This document shows, in pieces, positions 41,160 through 48,998 of a stretch of 64,000 nucleotides of DNA (position 1 is its first letter; each line of letters opens with the position of its first letter). The notes beneath the pieces are model-generated. The model did no database searches. It worked only from the letters and a program-made list of their open reading frames with translations, and was not told the DNA's origin. Source of the DNA: Prochlorococcus sp. AG-355-N18. GTDB taxonomy: Bacteria; Cyanobacteriota; Cyanobacteriia; PCC-6307; Cyanobiaceae. The translations under genes were made by a program, and so were the position numbers. The stretch is from contig QCEG01000004.1 of assembly GCA_003278535.1 (NCBI GenBank), forward strand, positions 42,086 through 106,085, written 5' to 3'.

Positions 41160-42827
41160 TTAGCGCTTCAGTTTTTCCAAACGTGAGCCTTTTCTCATAC
41201 TTAATTGGCACTTTATCCAATCAATACTTATTGGTAGTGCAAAAAAAAGTGGCAACAATGCAAAATTATTTTGTTTATTGGTTACAAGTAAAGCAGATGC
41301 AATTGATAAGCTTCCTATGAGAATTGAATGGCCTAAAGTTTTTTGAGCCGTAAACATTTTTTTGAATTGCCTATCAGACTCTCCCATTCTTATTTGCAAT
41401 TGTAAATCGCCCTGTTCTAATCTTTCCAAACTTTCATCTATTCTTTTGGGAATTCCAACAGCTTTCGATCCTAGTTCACCTACTTGCCTTCCAAATTGGT
41501 TAATTAAATCGTTGGGACTTTGATTATTTGAAGTCATAAGTTCTATTAAATAAGGCTTGGTAACTGATACAAGGTTAAACCCTGGATCAAGCATTCTACC
41601 AACTCCTTCAAAAGTTGATAAAGCTCTCATCACAAAGATTAAATCTACTGGCAGTTGAAATGGCGTTTCATAAACCAGTTCGTATAAATCTCCAGATAAT
41701 TTTTCAATAATATTAGGACTAAATGGCGGAGTTAAGGCTTCTTTAAGCATCAATCTGACTAATCTTCTGACTGGTCCTACATCAATATCTTTTGAAATTA
41801 GCCCAGCTTGTTGTAATTGACTAACAAGTGATGAGGCGTCTCTAAGAGCAGCAGCCTTAACCATCCCCCCTAATCTTGTTTGAAGATTATTTGAGATGTT
41901 CCCCATCATTCCAAAATCATAAAAAATCAATTTACCTTCACTTGAAACTGCTAGATTCCCCGGATGAGGATCTGCATGAAAAAAACCGTAATTTACTAAT
42001 TGTTTTAAGTAGCTGATTGCACCTATCTCTGCAATTTTAGATAAATCAATTTCTTGTGATTTTAATTTTTCTAAATCGCTTATTTTTGTCCCTTCTATAT
42101 AACTTAAACAAAGCACTTTTTCACTGCTCATATCCCAAATTACTTCAGGAACTTCAACATTTTCATCATCAAGAAATTGCTGCCTAAATCTTGCTGCATA
42201 TTGCGCTTCGCAATAAAAATCAAGTTCTTTCATCAGAACTTTCCTACACTCTTTAGCAATCTCAACCCAGTTTCTACCTCGACTCCAACTCTTATTTTTC
42301 TGCAATAATCCTGCAATTTGTTGCATTATGCCCAAATCGATAATAAACAATTCTTTTAAATTGGGTCTTTGAACTTTAAAAACTACTTTCTTACCATTTT
42401 TTAAAGTAGCCCTATGAACCTGAGCTAATGATGCTGATCCAACCGGATCAAATATTATTTGATCTATTTCATTAAACTTAGACCCTAGTTCATTTCTTAT
42501 AGTCTCTTCAACTTGCGTAAATGAAAAATTAGGAACTTGATCCTGCAATTTAGACAATTCCTGTATCCAGGTATTAGGAATCAAATCAGGTCTCGCAGAC
42601 AATAATTGTCCAATTTTAATAAATGCTGAACCAAGCTTTATTAATTGATTAGTAAAACACCTAGCTCTTTTAATTTGGACCTTACTTTTTTCATTCTTCT
42701 TAGCTTGGAAAATTGTAAATCTAATATTATCTATCCACAAATTTATTAAAAGTGAAATCAGAGTTATCCAAATAAGAAAAGCCCTATTCAACTTTTTTAA
42801 ATGATAATGAAGAATGTGAAAACTCAT
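41160..42827 (-). CDS. UbiB/ABC1-family atypical kinase
   Basis: The 555 aa protein has the diagnostic KxGQ motif in FIKIGQLLSARPDLIP near residue 71, the Ala-rich loop in GSASLAQVHRA near 131, catalytic-loop-like FFHADPHPGNLAV near 282 and metal site FYDFGMMG near 304. A hydrophobic segment lies near residues 15-32 and another near 510-530. ABC1 kinases influence quinone and isoprenoid metabolism in plastids and bacteria; the substrate is unknown. Its start overlaps the coiled-coil gene stop by four bases (ATGA). Confidence 0.88.
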   Translation of the reverse strand: MSFHILHYHLKKLNRAFLIWITLISLLINLWIDNIRFTIFQAKKNEKSKVQIKRARCFTNQLIKLGSAFIKIGQLLSARPDLIPNTWIQELSKLQDQVPNFSFTQVEETIRNELGSKFNEIDQIIFDPVGSASLAQVHRATLKNGKKVVFKVQRPNLKELFIIDLGIMQQIAGLLQKNKSWSRGRNWVEIAKECRKVLMKELDFYCEAQYAARFRQQFLDDENVEVPEVIWDMSSEKVLCLSYIEGTKISDLEKLKSQEIDLSKIAEIGAISYLKQLVNYGFFHADPHPGNLAVSSEGKLIFYDFGMMGNISNNLQTRLGGMVKAAALRDASSLVSQLQQAGLISKDIDVGPVRRLVRLMLKEALTPPFSPNIIEKLSGDLYELVYETPFQLPVDLIFVMRALSTFEGVGRMLDPGFNLVSVTKPYLIELMTSNNQSPNDLINQFGRQVGELGSKAVGIPKRIDESLERLEQGDLQLQIRMGESDRQFKKMFTAQKTLGHSILIGSLSIASALLVTNKQNNFALLPLFFALPISIDWIKCQLSMRKGSRLEKLKR

Positions 42828-43141
42828 TTCATTTGATTATTTGTGGTTTTATTAAAGAGATCAATTTGTTTATTAATATCTTCAATTTCATTTAAAGCTT
42901 TTTTTATTTTGGAATCTTGATAAGTATTTGCAGACTCATTTTCATGAATATTTTCGGCTTTTTCCATTCTTGAGGCTTCTTCAATTATGGATTCTTTCAA
43001 ACTATCAAATTCTTTTTTGAGAATTTCTGGAGCATCCTGAGCAATATTTGTAGCTTCTTCAATTTTGTCAACCAATATCTCGTTTAATTTTTCGGTTACT
43101 TTCTTAATGGCAGCTTTTAAAAGGTAATCAGAGTTGGTCAT
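42824..43141 (-). CDS. Small coiled-coil protein coupled to the UbiB kinase
   Basis: This 105 aa protein is not recognised. It is almost wholly helical, charged and coiled-coil-like (Lys/Glu-rich, with ILKKEFDSLKESIIEEASRM in the middle) and lacks signal or membrane segments. Its stop overlaps the UbiB start as ATGA, which implies coupled translation and a possible functional link. About 250 bp upstream separates it from the divergent flavoprotein gene. Confidence 0.75.
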   Translation of the reverse strand: MTNSDYLLKAAIKKVTEKLNEILVDKIEEATNIAQDAPEILKKEFDSLKESIIEEASRMEKAENIHENESANTYQDSKIKKALNEIEDINKQIDLFNKTTNNQMK

Positions 43142-43372
43142 GAAAAATATAAAGTTTCTTCAACAATTAATTTTGCATATTAACTAATAATAGATCACTT
43201 CAGAACATTTCACGTACCTGATCATTTGATAATTAATTTTTTATGTTTTTCCTATGTAAGTTTGTTTCTATATTATGCTTTTTTCTCTTTTTTCTTTTAA
43301 CTTATATCTATATAGAGGTTTAGGTATTTACATTAAAATATCTTCTAACCAAGAACTCATCTAATTAACTAC

Positions 43373-43392
43373 TAAAAAGGAGTTTTTAAAAA
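43373..43392 (+). promoter_or_regulatory. Shine-Dalgarno that fixes the TTG start of the flavoprotein
   Basis: AAAAAGGAG ending at 43382 lies ten bases before the TTG at 43393. It is the strongest ribosome-binding site I see in this part of the window and supports the non-ATG start, since no ATG fits the conserved N-terminus. Confidence 0.75.
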
Positions 43393-44349
43393 TTGGAAAT
43401 CATTGAGTCAGATGTAGTTATTATCGGAGGAGGCCCGGCCGGATGTACCTGCGCACTTTATACATCTCGTTCAAACTTAAAGACAGTCATTTTAGATAAA
43501 AATCCATCTGTAGGCGCCTTAGCAATAACTCATCAAATCGCTAATTATCCAGGTGTTCCGGTAGATATAAGTGGGGAGAAATTGCTTACCCTAATGAGAG
43601 AACAGGCTGTGCAATACGGCACAGACTATAGAAGAGCACAAGTGTTTGGAATAGACGCTAGTGGAGAATGGAAAATGGTTTATACGCCAGAAGGAACTTT
43701 CAAAGCTAAAGCACTTGTACTTGCAAGTGGAGCTATGGGTAGGCCTGCATCATTTAAGGGCGAAGCCGATTTTCTTGGCAAAGGAGTAAGTTATTGTGCT
43801 ACATGTGATGGTGCTTTTTATAAGAATAGAGAAGTTGCCGTTGTTGGAGTGAATAAGGAGGCAATTGAAGAGGCAACTGTTCTAACTAAATTTGCATCAA
43901 CTGTGCATTGGATTACATCAAGTGATCCTAAATCAGATAATGAAGAAGCTATGGAATTGATGGATAATTCAAATATAAAACATTGGAGTAGAACAAGATT
44001 ATTGGAAATATTGGGCGATGATATGGGTGTGAATGGTGTTGTTGTAAAAAATAAACAAGAGGAAAATCCTATCAATTTAGATTTAGATGGAGTATTTGTC
44101 TATATGAGTGGTTCAAAGCCGATTACTGATTTTTTAGGGGACCAAATTGCTTTAAAAGAAGACGGAGGGGTTATTGTTGATGACTTTATGTCTACAAACT
44201 CTGATGGAGTATGGGCTATTGGAGATATAAGAAATACACCATTTAAGCAAGCCGTAGTTGCAGCTTCTGATGGATGTATTGCTGCAATGTCAATTGATAG
44301 ATACTTAAATAGTCGAAAAAATATAAGAGTAGATTGGATTCATTCTTAA
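43393..44349 (+). CDS. Thioredoxin-reductase-like flavoprotein without the NADPH motifs (DDOR/DTR-like)
   Basis: The 318 aa protein has the FAD motif VVIIGGGPAGCTCALYTSR near residue 8, the redox pair C135-A-T-C138, and GVWAIGDIRN near 272. In NADPH-dependent thioredoxin reductases the second nucleotide site reads GGGxxA followed by HRR; here those places read VGVNKEAIEEA (about 151-161) and HWITSSDPK (about 172-180). AASDG replaces AAGDG near 291. This matches the pyridine-nucleotide-independent cyanobacterial families (DTR, DDOR), which use other electron donors. TTG start with a strong ribosome-binding site. Confidence 0.85.
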   Translation: MEIIESDVVIIGGGPAGCTCALYTSRSNLKTVILDKNPSVGALAITHQIANYPGVPVDISGEKLLTLMREQAVQYGTDYRRAQVFGIDASGEWKMVYTPEGTFKAKALVLASGAMGRPASFKGEADFLGKGVSYCATCDGAFYKNREVAVVGVNKEAIEEATVLTKFASTVHWITSSDPKSDNEEAMELMDNSNIKHWSRTRLLEILGDDMGVNGVVVKNKQEENPINLDLDGVFVYMSGSKPITDFLGDQIALKEDGGVIVDDFMSTNSDGVWAIGDIRNTPFKQAVVAASDGCIAAMSIDRYLNSRKNIRVDWIHS

Positions 44350-44371
44350 AAATAAATATTGCTTCTTTAAT

Positions 44372-44653
44372 TTAAAGTGGTGTCGCCTCAGAAATATAAG
44401 CAACTCCTCCGTAGTAGCTTAAATCGTCCCTGATGTTATCTCTCATTTTATCTATTAATTCTTGCTCACAAAAAACAATTACATGAGCATTTGATCCTAA
44501 TCCTGTAAATTCCATATCTTCAGTAACAACTCTTTCAGGTCCTCTGCCTGTGGCGTGTTTCATAACTGTATATCCAGGAACATTAGCTTTTTCTAATGTT
44601 TTAATGATTGCATCAAGTTCTCTTTCACTAAATATCAAGTCTAATCTTTTCAT
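44372..44653 (-). CDS. sbtB: PII-like protein SbtB, short form
   Basis: The 93 aa PII-superfamily protein sits two bases after sbtA, the standard place for SbtB, which binds adenine nucleotides and regulates the SbtA bicarbonate transporter. NVPGYTVMKHATGRG near residue 24 matches the PII/SbtB T-loop start, and YYGGVAYISEATPL is the final strand. Characterised SbtB proteins from several beta-cyanobacteria continue into a C-terminal redox loop with a Cys pair (CGPxGC type); here the protein ends before it. It converges on the flavoprotein gene. Confidence 0.85.
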   Translation of the reverse strand: MKRLDLIFSERELDAIIKTLEKANVPGYTVMKHATGRGPERVVTEDMEFTGLGSNAHVIVFCEQELIDKMRDNIRDDLSYYGGVAYISEATPL

Positions 44654-44655
44654 TT

Positions 44656-45654
44656 TTATAGAGGGGAAAATGGGATAATAGTATTTACTAAACTCATATA
44701 TATGGGAATGCCAAGAACTATATTGAATGGGAAAGTTAGACCTAGTGTAGTTGAAATATAATAACTAGATTTAGCTTCTGGTACCGTCATCCTCATCGCT
44801 GCAGGAACTGCTAAATAAGAGGCGCTAGCACATAAAACCACAAATAAAAGTGCGTTGCCAGGTCCTAATGATAAAAATCTTGCAACGAAAACACCAATAA
44901 ATGCGTTAAATAAAGGCATAAAAATGGCAAAGCCAATCAAGAACGAACCCGCATTCTTCAGTCTCGGTAATCTTTGAGCAGCAACTATTCCCATATCTAA
45001 CAAGAAGAAGCATTCTGCTCCATAGAATAATTGTCCAGTAAAAGGCTCCATTTTTGCAATCCCTGAGGGATTACTGGAAGCAGTAAGAAATCCTACAATT
45101 AAGCTTGAGAGCAATAAATAAACTGATCCATTCAAAAGTGATTCGTGTAATATTGCGCTTAGATGCATTTTTCTTGATTTTGGCCTATTTTTGGGAGCTG
45201 CAAATTTCACAAGTAATAATCCAACAATTATTGCAGGAGACTCCATTAAAGCTAAGGCTCCAACCATAAACCCATCAAAAGCTATTTTTTGACTTTCCAA
45301 AAAACTCTCTGCGGAAATAAATGTAACAGCACTAATTGAACCGTATGCTGCTGCTATTGCAGCGGAATTAAAGACATCAAACTTAAATCTTAAAATTAAA
45401 AATCCAATCAGCGGAATTACTAATGACATAAGAATTGCAGCACTTAAAGTAGGCAAAACTTGATCTGTAAAACCACTTTTCTGTATCTCTATACCTCCTT
45501 TAAAACCAATTGCTAGTAGCAGATATAAGGAAAAGAGTTTAGGTAATGGAGCTGGTATCTCTAAATCAGATTTAAAGAATACTGATATTGCTCCAATCAA
45601 AAAGAAAAGAACTGGCGGGGCTAATACATTTTGCAGAATTGGATTTATTTCCAT
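44656..45654 (-). CDS. sbtA: Sodium-dependent bicarbonate transporter SbtA
   Basis: SbtA is a high-affinity Na+/HCO3- symporter of the CO2-concentrating mechanism. The 332 aa protein has about ten hydrophobic helices in two related halves, with LAIGFKGGIEIQKSGF near residue 48, AAAYGSISAVTFISAESF near 101 and PAIIVGLLL near 140; a more polar loop around FAAPKNRPKSRKM separates the halves. It lies in bicA-sbtA-sbtB with gaps of six and two bases, so the three are very likely one transcript. Confidence 0.92.
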   Translation of the reverse strand: MEINPILQNVLAPPVLFFLIGAISVFFKSDLEIPAPLPKLFSLYLLLAIGFKGGIEIQKSGFTDQVLPTLSAAILMSLVIPLIGFLILRFKFDVFNSAAIAAAYGSISAVTFISAESFLESQKIAFDGFMVGALALMESPAIIVGLLLVKFAAPKNRPKSRKMHLSAILHESLLNGSVYLLLSSLIVGFLTASSNPSGIAKMEPFTGQLFYGAECFFLLDMGIVAAQRLPRLKNAGSFLIGFAIFMPLFNAFIGVFVARFLSLGPGNALLFVVLCASASYLAVPAAMRMTVPEAKSSYYISTTLGLTFPFNIVLGIPIYMSLVNTIIPFSPL

Positions 45655-45660
45655 AGATTA

Positions 45661-47313
45661 TTAGGCTATTTCATTTAGAGCGGTTTCTAAAGCTTCTTTT
45701 CTTGTTTCAATAATGCCTTCAACTCCAAACTTAGCTAATCTATCTTTTACTTTTTCATTTGCCCCAGCAACAAATGCTTTTCTGGAATTATTTTTTGCTT
45801 CCTGCATCATGTCCTCTATTGCGAGAGTCGCCGTCACTCCAAGTCTTGGTACGTCAGTGATATCTAGTATTAAAACCTTGTAGTTTCTTACCAGCATCAT
45901 TCTCTCAGATATGCCTTTAGCTGCTCCAAAACTAAGTGGTCCTTTAAGTCTAAATAACATTACTTCTCCTGAACATCTATCTAGTAGTGCTTTTTCATCA
46001 GCAGGTAATGCATTTTTGGCTTGATCATCATTTGATAAAGGATTATCCTCATCCATACCTTCTAGTTGAGTTTCGGTTATTGAATCAATAGTGAGCATAT
46101 TTGCTATGAATACACCGACTAAAACTGCCCAAATTAAATCCCAAAAAACAGTCATTAAAAGTACGCCGTACATTACTACTGATGTTTTTAAAGATAATTT
46201 GTGAGCCCTCCTCAAGAATCCCCAATCAATAATATCTAGGCCTACTTTTATAAGAATTCCTGCTAGCAATGCAGTTGGTATTTGCTCAGCTAAAGGTCCT
46301 GCACCAACTAAAACTATCAACAACACAACCGAGTGAACCATACCAGAAATTGGAGTTGATCCTCCCGATTTAACATTTATAACTGTTCTCATGGTTGCTC
46401 CTGCTCCAGGTAAACCTGAAAACAAACCTGCAACAGCATTTCCTATCCCTTGACCAATAAGTTCTCTATCAGAATTATGTTTTGTTTGAGAGATATTGTC
46501 TGCTACTAGAGATGTCAGTAGGGAGTCAATTGCGCCAAGTACTGCTAGGACTAATCCTGCTTTGAAAATAATTGGGAAATATTGATTAAAACTTGGAAAA
46601 TTTAAAGATGGAACTCCTCTTGGTATTTCTCCAATTCTATCAATAGCTCCATCTCCAAAAATTAATATTGATATTGGAGTAACTATCAATAGGGCTAAGA
46701 GAGGAGAAGGAACCCACTGACTTATTTTCCTAGGAGTAAGAAATACTATACCTAGTGTCATTATTGCTACTCCTATAGCAGCACCATTGGGCTGGAAATT
46801 TGAAAATACAGTTGTTAGAGATTCGACTACTCCACCTCGAGTGCTAATTCCAAGTAATGGTCCAATCTGAAGCGCAATGATTATTACTCCAATACCAGAC
46901 ATAAATCCTGAAACAACAGAATATGGAACTAAAGTAATGTACTTACCTAGTTTGAGAATCCCGAATAATATTTGCAGTAAGCCGCCAATGACTACCGCTG
47001 CCATAACTAAAGGTAAAATTTGTCCTGCAGAAAGATCTCTTGGAACGCCTACTGCTGCTAAGCCCGCTACTACGCCTGCAACTGTTACACTCATGGGACC
47101 GGTAGGTCCACTAACTTGAGCAGGTGTCCCGCCGAATAATGCCGCTAAAAAACCAACGACTACTGCTCCATATAGTCCATAAATTGCTCCGCCAGGCCCT
47201 AACGCAGCATTACCAAAAGCAAGAGCGAGAGGTAAAGCCACTACCGCAGCTGTGATGCCTCCTAGAATATCGCCTCTTACATTTTTCAGATGAAATCCAT
47301 TAATTAATTTCAA
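45661..47313 (-). CDS. bicA: SulP-family transporter, BicA-like bicarbonate transporter
   Basis: The 550 aa SulP transporter has a membrane domain (about 12-400) with DILGGITAAVVALPLALAFG, AQVSGPTGPMSVTVAG and IGQGIGNAVAGLFSGLPGAG-type segments, plus a C-terminal STAS domain (about 440-545, LILDITDVPRLGVTATLAIE). Sequence resembles BicA (Na+-dependent bicarbonate uptake), and position before sbtA-sbtB favours bicarbonate over sulfate. Activity in Prochlorococcus is an inference from context. About 220 bp upstream hold an inverted repeat and diverge to hemB. Confidence 0.85.
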   Translation of the reverse strand: MKLINGFHLKNVRGDILGGITAAVVALPLALAFGNAALGPGGAIYGLYGAVVVGFLAALFGGTPAQVSGPTGPMSVTVAGVVAGLAAVGVPRDLSAGQILPLVMAAVVIGGLLQILFGILKLGKYITLVPYSVVSGFMSGIGVIIIALQIGPLLGISTRGGVVESLTTVFSNFQPNGAAIGVAIMTLGIVFLTPRKISQWVPSPLLALLIVTPISILIFGDGAIDRIGEIPRGVPSLNFPSFNQYFPIIFKAGLVLAVLGAIDSLLTSLVADNISQTKHNSDRELIGQGIGNAVAGLFSGLPGAGATMRTVINVKSGGSTPISGMVHSVVLLIVLVGAGPLAEQIPTALLAGILIKVGLDIIDWGFLRRAHKLSLKTSVVMYGVLLMTVFWDLIWAVLVGVFIANMLTIDSITETQLEGMDEDNPLSNDDQAKNALPADEKALLDRCSGEVMLFRLKGPLSFGAAKGISERMMLVRNYKVLILDITDVPRLGVTATLAIEDMMQEAKNNSRKAFVAGANEKVKDRLAKFGVEGIIETRKEALETALNEIA

Positions 47314-47418
47314 AGATGCTCTCCTTAAAATAAATACTTAACTAGAAGATACTATCTCTTAATGACGTAAATTTGTGAAAAATGAAGATTGTGCAAAATA
47401 TTTTTGTAACTTTTTTTG

Positions 47419-47485
47419 CTCGCACTAAATCAATTTTAGTTAATTTTCCTGAACAAAAGTAGTCTCTGATTGATTTATGTGCGAG
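47419..47485. repeat. Interrupted inverted repeat between bicA and hemB
   Basis: CTCGCACTAAATCAAT (47419-47434) is the complement of ATTGATTTATGTGCGAG (47469-47485) apart from one extra T, giving a 16-bp stem around 34 bases. It lies 105 bp upstream of bicA and about 50 bp upstream of hemB. There is no T-run after either arm, so it is not a simple terminator. It may be an RNA leader structure or paired protein sites. Confidence 0.65.
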
Positions 47486-47536
47486 GCGAGCGATTAATGT
47501 ATTAAATAAATATTTTTCAATTTAAATAATATTCAA

Positions 47537-48538
47537 ATGAATTCGATTATTCGTCCTAGAAGATTAAGAAGAACTGAAGCAATTAGAGAAATGGTTAGAG
47601 AAAACCATTTAACCGCATCCGACTTTATATATCCATTATTTATTCATGAAAAAGATTTTAAGGAGGAAATTTCAGCAATGCCCGGTACTTATAGATGGGA
47701 TATTAATGGCTTAATAAAGGAGGTTACTAGGGCATGGGAATTGGGAATAAGGTGTGTGGTTCTTTTCCCAAAAATTAACGATAGTTTAAAGACTGAAGAT
47801 GGAGCAGAATGTTTTAATGAAGACGGTTTAATTCCTAAAGCTATTCGAATATTAAAAAAAGAGATTCCAGAAATGGCAATAATGACAGATGTTGCATTGG
47901 ACCCATACTCTTGTGATGGTCATGATGGATTAGTTGATGAAACTGGAAAAATATTGAACGACGAAACAATCGACATTTTAAAAAAACAAGCTTTAACACA
48001 AGCAAGAGCTGGAGCAGATTTTATTGGCCCTAGTGACATGATGGATGGGAGAGTTGGAGCGATCAGAGCTGCCCTTGATAGTCAAGGATTTAGTGATGTA
48101 GGTATTATTAGTTACACAGCAAAATATTCATCTGCTTATTATGGACCATTTAGAACTGCTTTAGATTCGGCTCCTAGAAAAAATAGTAAGAAAATAATTC
48201 CAGACAATAAGTCTACTTATCAAATGGACCCTGCCAATTCAAAAGAGGCTCTAATTGAATCTGCATTGGATCAGTATGAGGGAGCTGATATTTTGATGGT
48301 AAAACCAGGAATTTCATACTTGGATATTGTTTATAGATTAAGCACTTTTTCAAATAAACCTATAGCTGCATACAACGTTAGTGGGGAATATTCCATGGTA
48401 AAGTCTGCTGCCATGAAAAACTGGATTAACGAAAAAGATATTGTATTAGAAACATTGCTTAGTTTTAAAAGAGCAGGAGCAAAATTAATTCTCACTTATC
48501 ATGCTTGTGATGCATCTCAATGGTTGCAGGATTCTTAA
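47537..48538 (+). CDS. hemB: Porphobilinogen synthase (5-aminolevulinate dehydratase)
   Basis: HemB condenses two 5-aminolevulinates to porphobilinogen for haem and chlorophyll. The 333 aa protein has Schiff-base lysines K196 (SYTAKYSSAYYGPFR) and K256 (LMVKPGISYLDIV). The metal region reads DVALDPYSCDGHDG (about 118-131), with Asp in place of the Cys ligands of zinc enzymes. That is the Mg-dependent plant and cyanobacterial type. It is divergent from the bicA operon. Confidence 0.97.
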   Translation: MNSIIRPRRLRRTEAIREMVRENHLTASDFIYPLFIHEKDFKEEISAMPGTYRWDINGLIKEVTRAWELGIRCVVLFPKINDSLKTEDGAECFNEDGLIPKAIRILKKEIPEMAIMTDVALDPYSCDGHDGLVDETGKILNDETIDILKKQALTQARAGADFIGPSDMMDGRVGAIRAALDSQGFSDVGIISYTAKYSSAYYGPFRTALDSAPRKNSKKIIPDNKSTYQMDPANSKEALIESALDQYEGADILMVKPGISYLDIVYRLSTFSNKPIAAYNVSGEYSMVKSAAMKNWINEKDIVLETLLSFKRAGAKLILTYHACDASQWLQDS

Positions 48539-48600
48539 AAACTCATTATTAACAAAAATTTGGTTTATTCTTAGATGAGTAATAAATTACCTGCTTTGTT

Positions 48601-48987
48601 TTGAAGTTTTCACAAGGAGTAAATAGGATTGGTCACATTGCACTTAGAGTAGAGAATCTCGAGAGGGCGAAATCTTTTTATATGAAGCTGGGTATGAATT
48701 TAATTTGGGACGATAAAGATTGGTCTTATTTAGAAGCTGGTAAAGGGAAAGATGGACTTGCGTTGTTAGGCCCTAGCTACAAAGCTGCGGGACCTCACTT
48801 TGCTTTCCATTTTGAAAATAAAAAAGAAGTGGAAAATATTCAAAATGATTTAAAAAATTCTGGTATAAAAGTTGGGCCTTTACATGAACATAGAGATGGA
48901 ACAGCATCTTTTTATATGAAGGATACTGAAGGAAACTGGCTCGAGATGCTTTATGTTCCTCCTGAAGGAATTCAATCGAATGTTTGA
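48601..48987 (+). CDS. Glyoxalase/VOC-fold protein
   Basis: The 128 aa protein is a vicinal-oxygen-chelate fold protein: IGHIALRVENLERAKSFYMK near residue 10, HFAFHFENK near 64 and the final metal Glu region GNWLEMLYVPPEG near 110. It could be a lactoylglutathione lyase or another VOC enzyme. It starts with TTG at 48601: the frame is closed by a TAA at 48583 and contains no ATG before the conserved GHIAL strand. It is followed closely by mutS2. Confidence 0.82.
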   Translation: MKFSQGVNRIGHIALRVENLERAKSFYMKLGMNLIWDDKDWSYLEAGKGKDGLALLGPSYKAAGPHFAFHFENKKEVENIQNDLKNSGIKVGPLHEHRDGTASFYMKDTEGNWLEMLYVPPEGIQSNV

Positions 48988-48998
48988 TTGTTTTTTGT

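Noticed and set aside
43243..43323. 26-codon frame of almost only Phe, Leu, Ile and Cys upstream of the flavoprotein
   Set aside because: Its composition is what T-rich DNA gives by chance, and it has no ribosome-binding site.
47382..47462. 26-codon frame in the bicA-hemB gap
   Set aside because: It overlaps the inverted repeat, lacks a Shine-Dalgarno sequence and shows no protein-like pattern I recognise.
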